A DNA stretch of 64,000 nucleotides from JAHQVI01 sp963727575 (GCA_963727575.1 CAVSIA010000006.1:1-64000); one strand, 5' to 3'; shown: positions 8,288 to 16,400, counted from the first letter of the stretch. Notes: generated by a model not told the origin, from the letters alone. Program-made: numbers and translations.

Positions 8288-8858
8288 AGTCCATACTCAA
8301 CGCGAACAGAGCCTCTGCGATTGATGTTTGGAATAGAAACTGCGCACGGGCCGGGTCGTGCTCGGCCAGAATGGTCAGTGGCGTGTACAGAGAAAAAGCT
8401 TCGGAGGGGAGCCCAATTTCGCCTAGAGCATCGGTATGAATATCTATGGTATCTTGAAAGCTTAACTCACCTGTTCCACTATTATTGACATCATCCCTTC
8501 TGACTCCAAAATCAGCCAACATCAATTCAAATTGCAACCGCAAACGCGCATCACTGCCCGGCGAGAAATCGACCATAGCCGCTTCGGCATAGGTGTTTGT
8601 GAAGTTATTGGCGATTTGTCCGTTGATGGAACTGTTATTCACGACGTCGCGTGCCAAAATCGCATAATTTTCGACATGCAGCAGACCGTTATCATACGCT
8701 TCCAATTCTAAAGCAGTGTAATATGTATTGGCTCGATTTTGTCCGGAAGTATGCAGGTCTTTGAACTCCTGAAATATCATTTCCCGGTAAACACCGCTAC
8801 TTGGCGGGTCTTCAACCATAACTAAATTTTCTAAGACACTTATATCAATTGCAGACAT
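8187..8858 (-). CDS. AT-rich hypothetical protein, C-terminus replaced by IS sequence
   Basis: The native part is about 182 aa (8858 down to 8314). The last ~40 codons are read from the IS right end and so are not original. The protein is acidic and Asn/Asp-rich (MSAIDISVLENLVMVEDPP, VVNNSSINGQIANNFTNTYAEA, DDVNNSGTGELSFQDTIDIH) with no signal peptide and no family that I recognise. Its ATG lies two bases after the stop of the lipoprotein gene, and GGGAGG sits inside that gene's last codons, so the two are coupled. Base composition is distinctly AT-richer than most of the window, a sign of transfer. Coupling with a lipoprotein would fit a secreted effector with its immunity protein, but that is speculation. 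Confidence 0.55.
   Translation of the reverse strand: MSAIDISVLENLVMVEDPPSSGVYREMIFQEFKDLHTSGQNRANTYYTALELEAYDNGLLHVENYAILARDVVNNSSINGQIANNFTNTYAEAAMVDFSPGSDARLRLQFELMLADFGVRRDDVNNSGTGELSFQDTIDIHTDALGEIGLPSEAFSLYTPLTILAEHDPARAQFLFQTSIAEALFALSMDFIQWRRPVRGEPRIFPALAASRDSSADISWPRH
8291..8313 (-). repeat. right terminal inverted repeat of the IS
   Basis: Read on the minus strand it begins GGCTCTGTTCGCG, matching the left end at 7274-7296 in 21 of 23 positions. Minus-strand coding sequence from 8858 runs straight into it. Confidence 0.85.
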
Positions 8859-8860
8859 TA

Positions 8861-9568
8861 TTATTCCTCCCTCGGAAATTTATTGGTTTGATTTACACGA
8901 GAGAGTAAAAAATCTTTGGCTATTTTCGGGGACTCAAAGCTGTGAAACAGAGCCACAGATTGCTCTTGAATTGTCTTCCAGTGCTGCAATAGTTTTTTAT
9001 TAAATGTTATTTTGAAGAAAAATTTTGGATTGACACGAAAATAATGCTGACAGATTTCGACACTATTTTCGTGTATTTTTTCGCTGCATATAATATATGA
9101 TTTAGTCCTACCGCTGTCTTGCTCATACCAAACATCATCAAGCTGCCATAAGTATTCATTATTGGGGTCATCGCGCTGCGTTTTATGAATAAGCCCATAT
9201 TCTTCGCCAACAATCTCAGTAGCCGCCTTTCCTGATATTGCTCTTGTTGCAAATTCATCAAATGGCATTTTTGCATTTGGAATATGATTTACAAGAATTC
9301 TGTAGCTTTGCCACAGATCCCCTCGTTTCCACATTTCTTCCGTCGTCTCACTGAGAGGCGCAAAACTCGGATAATGAATTTGCAACAAGATGGATTCCGG
9401 CCCAACCTGTTTCGTCAATGGGAATAAATAAGGCTCCGGCACATAGTATTTTTCCTGGCCGATCTGACCTTCGATAATTTTTATATTATCGACGTCGATT
9501 TCTTCGTTCTTTTCTGGAAGACACGCGGCAAGTAAATAACTTGATATAATAATTAGATATTTTATCAT
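8861..9568 (-). CDS. AT-rich predicted lipoprotein of unknown function
   Basis: 235 aa. The N-terminus (MIKYLIIISSYLLAAC) is a lipoprotein signal with lipobox LAAC and Cys16 as the likely lipidated residue, followed by an acidic linker (LPEKNEEIDVDNIKIIEG). The body has no recognised domain; it is rich in aromatic and charged residues and contains two further Cys (IICSEKIHENSVEICQ). It is translated together with the truncated gene that starts two bases downstream. The low GC content and Lys/Ile/Asn-rich composition differ from almost all genes here, so it was probably acquired from elsewhere. Confidence 0.6.
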   Translation of the reverse strand: MIKYLIIISSYLLAACLPEKNEEIDVDNIKIIEGQIGQEKYYVPEPYLFPLTKQVGPESILLQIHYPSFAPLSETTEEMWKRGDLWQSYRILVNHIPNAKMPFDEFATRAISGKAATEIVGEEYGLIHKTQRDDPNNEYLWQLDDVWYEQDSGRTKSYIICSEKIHENSVEICQHYFRVNPKFFFKITFNKKLLQHWKTIQEQSVALFHSFESPKIAKDFLLSRVNQTNKFPREE

Positions 9569-9911
9569 TCTCGATCTTCGAGTTATTTATATAAATATAA
9601 AAATGATAAACATAAAAATGTAATATGTCCACGTAGCCAGAGATGAATCTAAGTGAAATTTGGAATATAACGCTTTCTATTGAGTTCTGTTGGCTTTCAG
9701 TCTGTATCGATTAGAAATTTTCAATAATTCACCAACTACAGCGTGCGTCTCTAAATTAGTTGATCTGCTTTTAAATGATGCCTTGAAACGACAATTCAAC
9801 AAATTTATCTCGCGCATACCTCCGTAGGCATTAAACATATTTTCTTGCGCTTTATGACTATTGTCCTTCAAATGTCTCCGTTTGTAACATTTATATTGTA
9901 CGGAGAAGATC
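9569..9911. other. AT-rich intergenic region
   Basis: This is the common upstream region of the minus-strand lipoprotein pair and the plus-strand hypothetical gene at 9912. It is the AT-richest part of the window, with runs such as TTATTTATATAAATATAAAAATG near 9586. Promoters for both directions probably lie here, but no convincing -35/-10 pair stands out. A minus-strand frame at 9677-9840 reads like possible protein but has no start signal. Confidence 0.4.
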
Positions 9912-10634
9912 ATGGACATGATTTCCATTAATGAGTTTCTTTCTCGTGTTGACTTGAGAACTGTTGCGTATATTGAACCCGTTTCCGGTGATCGGCATTG
10001 CGGTTCCATGCTGGATGGTCCGGACGCTCCCGCCTCCGCCATCCGCTTTATCGGCGGATCGACGCTGCTTTGCGGCCAGTCTCTCGATTACTTCAGAGCC
10101 CTGGCGCATGGGCGTATGCTTGCGGTGAGCGTCTCGACGAAGGCGGACCAGGCCCGTCTGGTTCCGCTGGATGCCATCCACCATTTCGAAATTGATCCGG
10201 AGGCGGAACATCTATCCACGCCCGAGCAGGATGATCATTTGCCGAAGGCGAAGATTGTCTACCGCGCCTACGATCCGGCGCATCCCGAGCGGCGGTTCCA
10301 GATGCTGGTTGCGGCGAGCGTCATCGACGATCTTCTGGACCGCGATACGGCCTCCATTATCGCTATCGGCAGGGGCAAGTTCGTTTTCGCCGATGAAATC
10401 GAGGATGCAAGGCCGCTCAAGGCATGGCAGATCATGCGATTTGCGAATGTGCCGAACGCCCAGGACGCTTTGTGCGAACCCCCTGTGACCATCGTCTCCT
10501 TGAGCGGCGGGGAATTCATTCCTTCATCGTTTTATGCGCGCACCATTGAAGGCATGCTTGGACGGCCTTTGCCTTCGGCATGTGCGCCTCGTTTTCGGCA
10601 CGATGCGTATCGTGAGGCAGGTCTGTCGGCATGA
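9912..10634 (+). CDS. hypothetical protein of the mobile region
   Basis: 240 aa, not recognised. It has no signal peptide or membrane segment and is mixed alpha/beta by eye (VDLRTVAYIEPVSGDRHCGS, IRFIGGSTLLCGQSLDYFRAL, LVAASVIDDLLDRDTASIIAIG, then FVFADEIEDARPLKAWQIM). ATG at 9912 has CGGAGAAG just upstream. GC content returns to the window norm here, in contrast to the AT-rich DNA before it. It is followed by a hairpin and then the antirestriction gene ardA in the same direction. A role in the biology of a conjugative or integrative element is plausible from context only. Confidence 0.55.
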   Translation: MDMISINEFLSRVDLRTVAYIEPVSGDRHCGSMLDGPDAPASAIRFIGGSTLLCGQSLDYFRALAHGRMLAVSVSTKADQARLVPLDAIHHFEIDPEAEHLSTPEQDDHLPKAKIVYRAYDPAHPERRFQMLVAASVIDDLLDRDTASIIAIGRGKFVFADEIEDARPLKAWQIMRFANVPNAQDALCEPPVTIVSLSGGEFIPSSFYARTIEGMLGRPLPSACAPRFRHDAYREAGLSA

Positions 10635-11037
10635 GTGTTTGCTGATTGTCTGATAGGGCCTTTTTGTCTCGTTCCCGAGTTTGCTTTGGACGCCTCCCCC
10701 GCCGCGTGGCGGCGGGGGCCGGGTGCTCGTGAACCGGGCCAGCTTCGCCGTCCCGGCCATCCGGCTTCGCCCCCTGGCGCGGGACGTTTGGCTTCATAGA
10801 TGAAAATCTTCCGAACACTGATCTGTTGTAACAGGGGTTAGGGAGGGCAGCCGCCCTCCCTCCCTTGGCACGTCTTCTACTGGACCGGCAGGGCCGCGCC
10901 CGGCGCAGACCTGAAGAGGCCCGCTTGGGACGCACCCCGGCCAGCCACGAAGCCGTACCGACCCACACCCACCCGCTCTCGGCGAGGGCCAAGGGTTGCA
11001 TGCGCAACCCTGTTTTGACTGAAAGGAGAAAATCGTC
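10635..11037. other. intergenic region before ardA with a strong hairpin
   Basis: No gene is supported here. The clear feature is a perfect hairpin at 10841-10860 (GGGAGGGC, loop AGCC, GCCCTCCC). It could terminate the upstream gene, although no T-run follows. The ribosome site for ardA (AAAGGAG) is at the right edge. A long minus-strand open frame across this stretch is the antisense shadow of ardA. Confidence 0.45.
10841..10860 (+). terminator. GC-rich hairpin, possible terminator
   Basis: An 8-base perfect stem with a 4-base loop, 207 bases after the stop at 10634 and 178 bases before ardA. It lacks the T-run expected of an intrinsic terminator, so it could equally be an RNA structure in the ardA leader or a protein site. 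Confidence 0.3.
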
Positions 11038-11887
11038 ATGACATCGCCGATCGAGCAAGCCAAAGCCCTCACCCCATTCTGGATGATGGACATCAAACGC
11101 TATGAAGGGCTGGAGGTTCACCCGGTCCGGGATATGAACTGGAACGCAGCCGAACAAGGCCCCCGGCCATTCTCGCCGGAGGACGGCCATGAAACGCGCC
11201 GCGAGCCTTGCCAGCCGCACGAAGCGCAATTCTGGTCCGTCTATGGCCGCGCGCAAAGCAGCGAGATTGTCTGTTTTGAGGATTTCGCCACCGAGGACGA
11301 GGCTTACGCCTTTGCCGAAAAGCTTCTGGAGGCGTATCCGCATTTGCGCGAGAAGCGCCCGCCAGAACAAAGACCGCGCCCCGGTTTGATGTTCTACGCC
11401 CAGCCCTACGACATTTCCGCCACCGGCTTTTATTTCCGCAGCCGGGAAGAGTACAACGCCCTGCGGCTCGCCTGCCGGGGAGATACCGGCCTGCCCGTGG
11501 AGGAATTCGAAATCCAGTTCATCGACGGCGAGACGCTGGACGCCTATTTCGCCGATGCCTTCGGCCTCAATCAGGTCAGCGTCTTCCGGATCATCGCGCT
11601 GATCGAGGAATGGGACGAGGACGCCAAGCGGCGTTTCATCATTGCCGTCGGCGAATGCGGTTATTCCTTCGATCCCGAAACCGTCGATCCGGATGATTTC
11701 GAGGTGGAGATTTGCGAATCGCAGCATGCGCGAGCTTGCGCAGCAATTTGTCGATGATGGCCTGTTCGGCGAAATCCCCGAGCGGATTCAGGGCTACCTC
11801 GACTATGACGCCATCGCCCGCGATCTGGCCATGGACTACAGCGAAACCAACATCGCCGGAACGAAGCTGGTTTATGCGTGCCGTTAG
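11038..11887 (+). pseudogene. ardA: antirestriction protein ArdA, frameshifted
   Basis: ArdA proteins mimic DNA and inhibit type I restriction enzymes, protecting incoming mobile DNA. The first frame gives an acidic protein with the family's central region (YDISATGFYFRSREEYNAL, VEEFEIQFIDGE, AFGLNQVSVFRIIALIEEWDE). The usual C-terminal part (MRELAQQFVDDGLFGEIPERI, YLDYDAIARDLAMDYSET) is read in another frame ending at 11887. Removing one base near 11722 (CAG of TCG-CAG-C) joins the two as ...ICESSMREL..., so a single +1 insertion separates them. The ~90-residue N-terminus before the ArdA core is longer than in short plasmid ArdA proteins. AAAGGAG precedes the ATG. The shift may be a mutation or a sequencing error. 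Confidence 0.8.
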
Positions 11888-12178
11888 GCGCGCATAGACT
11901 TTTCAGGCGGGGAACGGGAAAGGATTACACCAGGGACACTTGAAGACCGGACACTCTAATGCTTTGTTTTAATTCATATTTTTACAATACTCTTTACACG
12001 GATGAATTTATTCCATATCGTAGGAACAAATACCTACAACTGCGCCCGGATTTTGGCTGGCCCGGATCTTTTCTTCCCAGGCTTTCGCCCATGCGAACCC
12101 GCCGGGCGCGCTTTAATTTTCAGCACCCATCAATTTTTATGACCGCTGCGCCCGCGCGGCGGCGGAAAGCGTTTGCCC

Positions 12179-12427
12179 ATGTTAAAACCCGATATCGACA
12201 AATACCGCCAGTATGTGGACCACCTCGATCTGACCGAAGACGAAAAGATCGAACTTATCCACACCGTCTGGCACATAGCAGAAGCCCACGTCGATCTGGC
12301 GTTCGGCCTGCATCCGGCGCAGCAGCTTCCCGGCGCGGACGTCCGCAAAATTGTCCTGGAGCATACCGATTTGATAGACTTCGAGGATCACCCCAACCAA
12401 CAAACAAAAAAGAAAAATACGCCATGA
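12179..12427 (+). CDS. small acidic protein coupled to serine recombinases
   Basis: 82 aa, helical and acidic (MLKPDIDKYRQYVDHLDLTE, EKIELIHTVWHIAEAHVDLAFGL, VRKIVLEHTDLIDFE) with a Lys-rich end. No named family comes to mind. ATG at 12179 has GGCGGAAAG upstream. Its stop overlaps the start of the first recombinase as ATGA, and that gene in turn (after correcting a frameshift) overlaps the second as ATGA. The three thus form a tightly coupled cassette, so this protein is probably an accessory factor for the recombinases, for example a directionality or assembly partner. That role is inferred from gene order only. Confidence 0.6.
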   Translation: MLKPDIDKYRQYVDHLDLTEDEKIELIHTVWHIAEAHVDLAFGLHPAQQLPGADVRKIVLEHTDLIDFEDHPNQQTKKKNTP

Positions 12428-12895
12428 AAACCGATACGTCTCATGATGCCGTAATCTATTGCCGAAGCGCCAGTGTAAGTCAGAGCGGCGGCGAAAATCA
12501 CCTCGCATCCCAGGAAGCGCGCTGCCGCGAATACGCCGCTCAAAAGCGCTATGAAGTTCTTCAGATCTTTCGTGATGAAGGGATCTCCGGCAATCAAACA
12601 GACCGCCCCGGCATGCAGGCGATGTTGTCGTTTCTCAAAGATCATTCCGGCACGCATCAGCACGCCGTGATCATTGATGACATCAGCCGCCTGGCCCGCA
12701 GTCTCGAAACGCATGTTCAGCTCAGAGCAGCCATTCGTGATGCTGGCGGCAAGCTGGAAAGCCCTTCCATCGAGTTCAACGAAACCCCCGGCAAGCCGCT
12801 TGATCGAGCATGTGCTCGCCAGCAGAGCGCAATATGAACGCTTGTCGGAAACAGACAGACTAATAAACCATAACAGCCGAGAAGAATGCCCATGA
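12424..12895 (+). pseudogene. resolvase-domain-only serine recombinase paralogue without catalytic Ser, frameshifted
   Basis: The N-terminal resolvase domain is closely similar to that of the next gene (shared motifs: SQEARCREYA, FRDEGISG, RPGMQAML, IIDDISRLAR, ESPSIEF). The family motif Y-x-R-V-S, whose Ser attacks DNA, reads YCRSAS here, so the nucleophile position is Ala. The other active-site residues (R of YCR, R of DRPG, RLAR) remain. The frame closes after SPSIEFNETPGKPLDRA. Skipping one base at 12802 restores LIEHVLASRAQYERLSETDRL and a stop at 12895 that overlaps the next ATG as ATGA. The restored protein is about 156 aa with no DNA-binding or zinc-ribbon region. It may be a decayed duplicate or a deliberate inactive partner. 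Confidence 0.65.
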
Positions 12896-13701
12896 AGACC
12901 GACTCCCCGACCCAAGCAATAATCTATTGCCGCGTTTCCAGCACGGCCCAAATGAAAAGGGGGGACGGTCTCGGCTCTCAGGAAACGCGCTGCCGCGAAT
13001 ACGCCAAGCATAAGGGTTACGACATTGTCGAAGTCTTTCGCGATGAGGGCGTCTCCGGCGGCATGATCGGCAGGCCCGGCATGCAGGCCATGCTGGACTT
13101 TCTTCGTAAGCACAAGCGTCACCGTCAGCACGTCGTCATCATTGACGACATCAGCCGTCTGGCGCGCGGGTTGGAGGCCCATATTCAACTGCGCACCGCA
13201 ATTACCGACGCGGGCGGCAGGCTGGAAAGCCCTTCCATCGAGTTCGGCGAAGACTTCGACAGCCAGCTTATCGAGAACCTGCTGGCCTCCGTCTCGCAGC
13301 ATCAGCGTCAGAAAAATGCAGAGCAGGTCATCAACCGCATGCGCGCCCGCATGATGAATGGCTATTGGGTGCTTTCCCGTCCTATTGGCTACAAATATGA
13401 GCGCGTGCCCGGTCACGGCAAAATGCTGGTCCGGGACGAGCCCGCCGCCTCGATCCTGGCCGAAGCGCTTGAAAGCTATGCCTGCGGACGGCTGGAGACG
13501 CCATCCGAGATCAAACGCTGTCTCGAAGCCGCGCCCGCTTTCCCCAAATCAGATGAGGGCATTGTGCATCTCCAGAAGGTTCTGGATATTCTGGACCGCC
13601 CGATCTATGCCGGGTACCTCGACATGCCACGCTGGAATATTATGCTACAGCCCGGCAAGCATGAGCCCCTCATCAGCTTCGAGACCTGGCAGAAGATTTA
13701 G
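12892..13701 (+). CDS. serine recombinase (resolvase plus recombinase domain), ended by amber codon
   Basis: 269 aa from ATG 12892. Resolvase domain (~7-145) has the complete active site: YCRVSS with the catalytic Ser, RPGMQAML and IIDDISRLARG. The recombinase domain follows (~160-265: RPIGYKYERVPGHGKML, EALESYACGRLETPSEIKR, ILDRPIYAGYLDMPRWNI). Large serine recombinases continue from here into a zinc ribbon and coiled coil, and the frame does continue in phase after the TAG at 13699. That codon is therefore probably a nonsense change of CAG (Gln). Unless suppressed, the protein lacks its zinc ribbon. The start overlaps the upstream paralogue's restored stop. Confidence 0.8.
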   Translation: MKTDSPTQAIIYCRVSSTAQMKRGDGLGSQETRCREYAKHKGYDIVEVFRDEGVSGGMIGRPGMQAMLDFLRKHKRHRQHVVIIDDISRLARGLEAHIQLRTAITDAGGRLESPSIEFGEDFDSQLIENLLASVSQHQRQKNAEQVINRMRARMMNGYWVLSRPIGYKYERVPGHGKMLVRDEPAASILAEALESYACGRLETPSEIKRCLEAAPAFPKSDEGIVHLQKVLDILDRPIYAGYLDMPRWNIMLQPGKHEPLISFETWQKI

Positions 13702-13743
13702 GGCCGTCTCCACGCCAAAGCCAAAGCGCCCTACCGCAAAGAC

Positions 13744-15000
13744 TTGAGCGACGATTTTCCCTTACGGGGATTTGTCACCTGCGGCTCCTGCGATCATCCC
13801 ATGACCTCCTGCTGGTCGAAAGGCCGCAACACGCGCTATGCCTATTACTTCTGCGATCAGAAGGGATGCCCGGATCATCGCAAGTCTATCCGCCGCGAGA
13901 AAGTGGAAAGCGAGTTCGAGACGATCCTGCGCACGGCGCAGCCCGCCCCGTTCCTTCGCCGGAACTGGATGGTCGGATGGCTCGCGGTCTGTTCGCGTCA
14001 TCGCACAGTGCTGATGCGCAACTGCCCTCACTGCGAATTGAAGCTGGTCTCCCAATGGCTGCGGGAGAGCGGTCCGACCGACCTGCGGCGCTGCAAGCGG
14101 TGCGGAGGGGTACTGGCTCAGGCCAACGGTCTGCCGGGGGTGGGTGCCGCTATCGAACTGCAAGAAGCGATGCTGGCCGTGAAACGGGTGGGGATCGGTG
14201 AGATACCTGGTCTGGGCGTTATGGAATGGCGGAGCTTCACCGTTATCGTCGATCTTGTCGTGAAGGTCGTATGGACCAAGGCGAAGGCTCATGCCCGCCA
14301 GGATCTGTTCACCCAGATCGTCTCCGACTTCTCACTCGAGCCGGCCCAGCGCCATCTGATGGACTGGCGGAGCAACTACGCTGCGTTGATCCTGATGGCC
14401 TGGATGCTCGCGGACTGGCCCTGCCGGCTGCGTCAGACGCTCGAACTCCTGAACGCCCCAGCCATCGACGACATCCTTGGTGAACTTCACAGCGTCGATA
14501 ACGCATTGCGGGCACAGGTGAGGACAGAGATACGGGACGTCCTGAGCTATCGTCGTCAACCCGAGAACTGGCAGAAGTGGCTCCTCGGTATGGTCGAGGC
14601 CGGCACCGACTTCCGGGCGCTTGCGCTCGAAAGAAAAAACCGGTCATGGAAGGCCCGGTTCACAGCGCTTGCCATGCTGAGCGAGGGGCGGACCATCGAA
14701 GAAGCCGCAGTCGGGGTCCACGTCGGCACCGCCATGATCAACCGCTGGCTGGAGATCGGCACGGCCTATGGGATCGATGCCGTCCGCGCCAAGTCTTTGC
14801 GAATCTGCGACCTCACGTCCGGTCAGGTCGACGAGATCGCCGATTGGTTCCGGTCACGCGAACGGACGGCATCTGGACCGACCGGTTGGACACGTGAGCA
14901 GGCTCGCAGAGAGATCACCGCCAGGTTCGGCCTGCTAATCTCGACCAATGCTGCCTATCAGCTCCTCCTGGACAGCCGGCCACGGCAAAGCCGCAGCTGA
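13744..15000 (+). pseudogene. chimera: recombinase zinc ribbon joined to TniQ-like C-terminal part
   Basis: This frame continues the recombinase in phase after the amber codon. It first encodes the recombinase zinc ribbon (LRGFVTCGSCDHPMTSCWSK, YYFCDQKGCPDHRKS) and the start of its next segment (ESEFETILRTAQPAP). At about 13953 it switches to TniQ-like sequence: WLAVCSRHRTVLMRNCPHCEL, then CKRCGGVLAQA, the zinc-finger pattern of TniQ transposition proteins. It goes on through a long helical region to an HTH-like segment (SEGRTIEEAAVGVHVGTAMI). TniQ's N-terminal half is missing. TTG 13744 is only a formal start. The locus looks like a recombinase gene whose 3' end was replaced by a piece of a Tn7/Tn5053-type transposon. 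Confidence 0.55.
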
Positions 15001-15093
15001 TCTCCCACGCTGCCCCGCCTTGCGCTCAATTCGCAAAACCACGCACCGGTTCACGAAACCCGGAACACCGACATCGATCCCGAGGACTCTGGC

Positions 15094-15135
15094 ATTGATC
15101 AGATTGGATGTAAGCCATATCAATATCTGACCAAT
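15094..15135. promoter_or_regulatory. imperfect inverted repeat before the XRE regulator gene
   Basis: ATTGATCAGAT at 15094-15104 and ATCTGACCAAT at 15125-15135 are inverted copies with 10 of 11 positions paired, centred about 37 bases before the regulator start. This is a natural autoregulatory operator for the XRE-type protein encoded next. Binding is inferred. Confidence 0.4.
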
Positions 15136-15151
15136 ACAGGGATGATCCGTC

Positions 15152-15586
15152 GTGAAAGGCAAGATGGCGGGCGTCGACAGCGAGGCCGAGCGGGCGATCT
15201 TCGCCCGGAACTTGCGCGCCGCCCGCATGCGGCTGGGGCTGAGGCAAAAGGATATTTGCCAGGCCACCGGGATCGCCCAGCCTCACCTGTCCGATATCGA
15301 AGCCGGTGGCGGCAATATCGCGCTCGACACCATGGTGAAACTGGCGACCGCCGTGAACCTGCCGCTGTGGAAGCTGTTCAAGCCGGGCGAGATCGTCGAT
15401 GAGGATGAAATCCTGCCCTCGCCCCGCAGCATGCCGCGCGAGCGGCGCGACAACGCCTTCGACATCGAGTTCAAGCGCGAAGAGATGCGGCGCCTCAAAG
15501 CCGCCGCCGCCGAAGCGGGCATGTCGGTGCCGGACTTCATCCGGACGACCCTGCGGGATGCCGGGATCTTTGCCGCAAAGGGCTGA
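15152..15586 (+). CDS. XRE-family helix-turn-helix regulator
   Basis: 144 aa from GTG 15152 (ATG 15164 is an alternative). The HTH domain spans residues ~12-70: IFARNLRAARMRLGLRQKDI, ATGIAQPHLSDIEAGGGNIAL, VKLATAVNLPLWKLF. The C-terminal part (DNAFDIEFKREEMRRLKAAAAEAGMS, VPDFIRTTLRDAG) resembles a ribbon-helix-helix segment and could mediate dimer formation. Such regulators often control excision or conjugation genes of integrative elements. An inverted repeat lies just upstream. Its neighbours are the recombinase/TniQ debris and AlpA. Which genes it controls is unknown. Confidence 0.78.
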   Translation: MKGKMAGVDSEAERAIFARNLRAARMRLGLRQKDICQATGIAQPHLSDIEAGGGNIALDTMVKLATAVNLPLWKLFKPGEIVDEDEILPSPRSMPRERRDNAFDIEFKREEMRRLKAAAAEAGMSVPDFIRTTLRDAGIFAAKG

Positions 15587-15980
15587 GGCGCTTCCCGCCA
15601 CTGAGATAATGAGGACGAGCCAAGTTCGCTTAACGGCGCCGCAGCCTGACGTGTTGTCGGCCGATTTCACCTCAATCCGCTGAGTGTTGGTCGTTGTATG
15701 ATTGGTCAGCGTCGGAAACGGTAAAATTTGGCATCTGCCTAGCCGACTTGGAACGTTTTCGAGCAAGGTGTGAGTTTATCAGGAGTTTTGTGAGTGTTGC
15801 TGATGGCACATGATTATTTTCTACTTATTCATAGCGTCCGCATTGACGTTGACGACTTCGAATATCCTTACATATGATCATGGGATCGTGATTTATTTGT
15901 TTCATTCACTGGTCAAATGTGGCGCGTCAAAGGGGTTCTAAGCTGCAGTGACTATCGGAGCCCACAACAAAGAGGTGGTT
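15587..15980. other. intergenic region between XRE and AlpA genes
   Basis: About 390 bases without a supported gene. The right half is AT-richer, and GAGGTGG before 15981 is the alpA ribosome site. No repeat, tRNA or clear promoter was found. Confidence 0.4.
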
Positions 15981-16400
15981 ATGCGTAACAATCCTTGCGG
16001 CCTCGGCGAGGCTGACCTCGTACGGCGCGTGACGCAGCTATTATCTGCGATCCAGCGACGAGGAGAGAAATCGGATGTGGTGCAGAAATTGATAGACGAA
16101 CTTGATGCTCTCACTTGCGCCGGCAGTGAAAGCAGTGACCTTGATGGCAGCCGTAGCATCTTCCGACCCAAAGCCATCCCCGAGCATCCCCTCGATCCAG
16201 TGGTCCCGCACAGTGGGGAAGATGAACGAAGTGATCGGCTCCTGCGACTGCCGGAGGTGATTAAGCTTGTGGGCCTGAAGAAATCCGCCATCTACGATAG
16301 GATACGGCAGAATCAATTTCCGAAGTCAGTCGCTATAAGCAAGCGTGCACGGGCATGGCGCGCATCGAAAATCGCCGCGTGGATTGCCGACCGCAATTGA
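15981..16400 (+). CDS. AlpA-family phage/island transcriptional regulator
   Basis: 139 aa from ATG 15981, with AGAGGTGG just upstream. The C-terminal ~60 residues form the AlpA/excisionase winged HTH: LLRLPEVIKLVGLKKSAIYD, RIRQNQFPKSVAISKRARAW, ASKIAAWIADRN. The N-terminal ~75 residues are helical and unrecognised. AlpA proteins regulate and assist excision of P4-like integrative elements and typically lie next to the integrase. Here the integrase gene is convergent and 22 bases away. This strongly supports an integrated island anchored at the tRNA at 17.8 kb. Confidence 0.82.
   Translation: MRNNPCGLGEADLVRRVTQLLSAIQRRGEKSDVVQKLIDELDALTCAGSESSDLDGSRSIFRPKAIPEHPLDPVVPHSGEDERSDRLLRLPEVIKLVGLKKSAIYDRIRQNQFPKSVAISKRARAWRASKIAAWIADRN

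Larger units (their letters stand above)
7274..8313 (+). mobile_element. IS1595-family insertion sequence with terminal inverted repeats
   Basis: The ends match as inverted repeats. 7274-7296 begins GGCTCTGTTCGCG, and the reverse complement of 8291-8313 begins identically. Over 23 bases there are 21 matches. The single transposase gene fills the element, as in IS1595/ISXO2-like elements of about 1 kb. This family normally makes 8-base target duplications, but the flanks differ (AATTGTAT on the left, TCTGCGAT on the right). The element also interrupts coding-like sequence on both sides. Absence of a duplication points to a deletion or recombination next to the IS after insertion. Confidence 0.85.

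Noticed and set aside
9677..10042. A 121-codon minus-strand frame overlapping the start of the hypothetical gene at 9912
   Set aside because: Its first third is antisense to a better supported gene, and the remainder has no ribosome site; at most a fragment.
10516..11727. A 403-codon minus-strand open frame across the ardA leader
   Set aside because: Antisense to ardA and to a hairpin-containing gap; its C-terminal part is low-complexity Pro/Arg.
11918..11940. CACCAGGGACACTTGAA as a possible left attachment copy of the tRNA 3' end
   Set aside because: It resembles the tRNA segment CACCAGGACTCTGAAC only with several gaps and lacks the acceptor-stem bases, so it is not a credible att repeat.
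12388..13416. A 342-codon minus-strand open frame opposite the two recombinases
   Set aside because: It contains two similar halves only because it is antisense to two paralogous genes.
12424..15000. Programmed frameshifting or amber readthrough as the explanation for the broken recombinase genes
   Set aside because: No slippery heptamer, downstream pseudoknot or readthrough context is visible at 12802 or 13699; mutation or sequence error is simpler.
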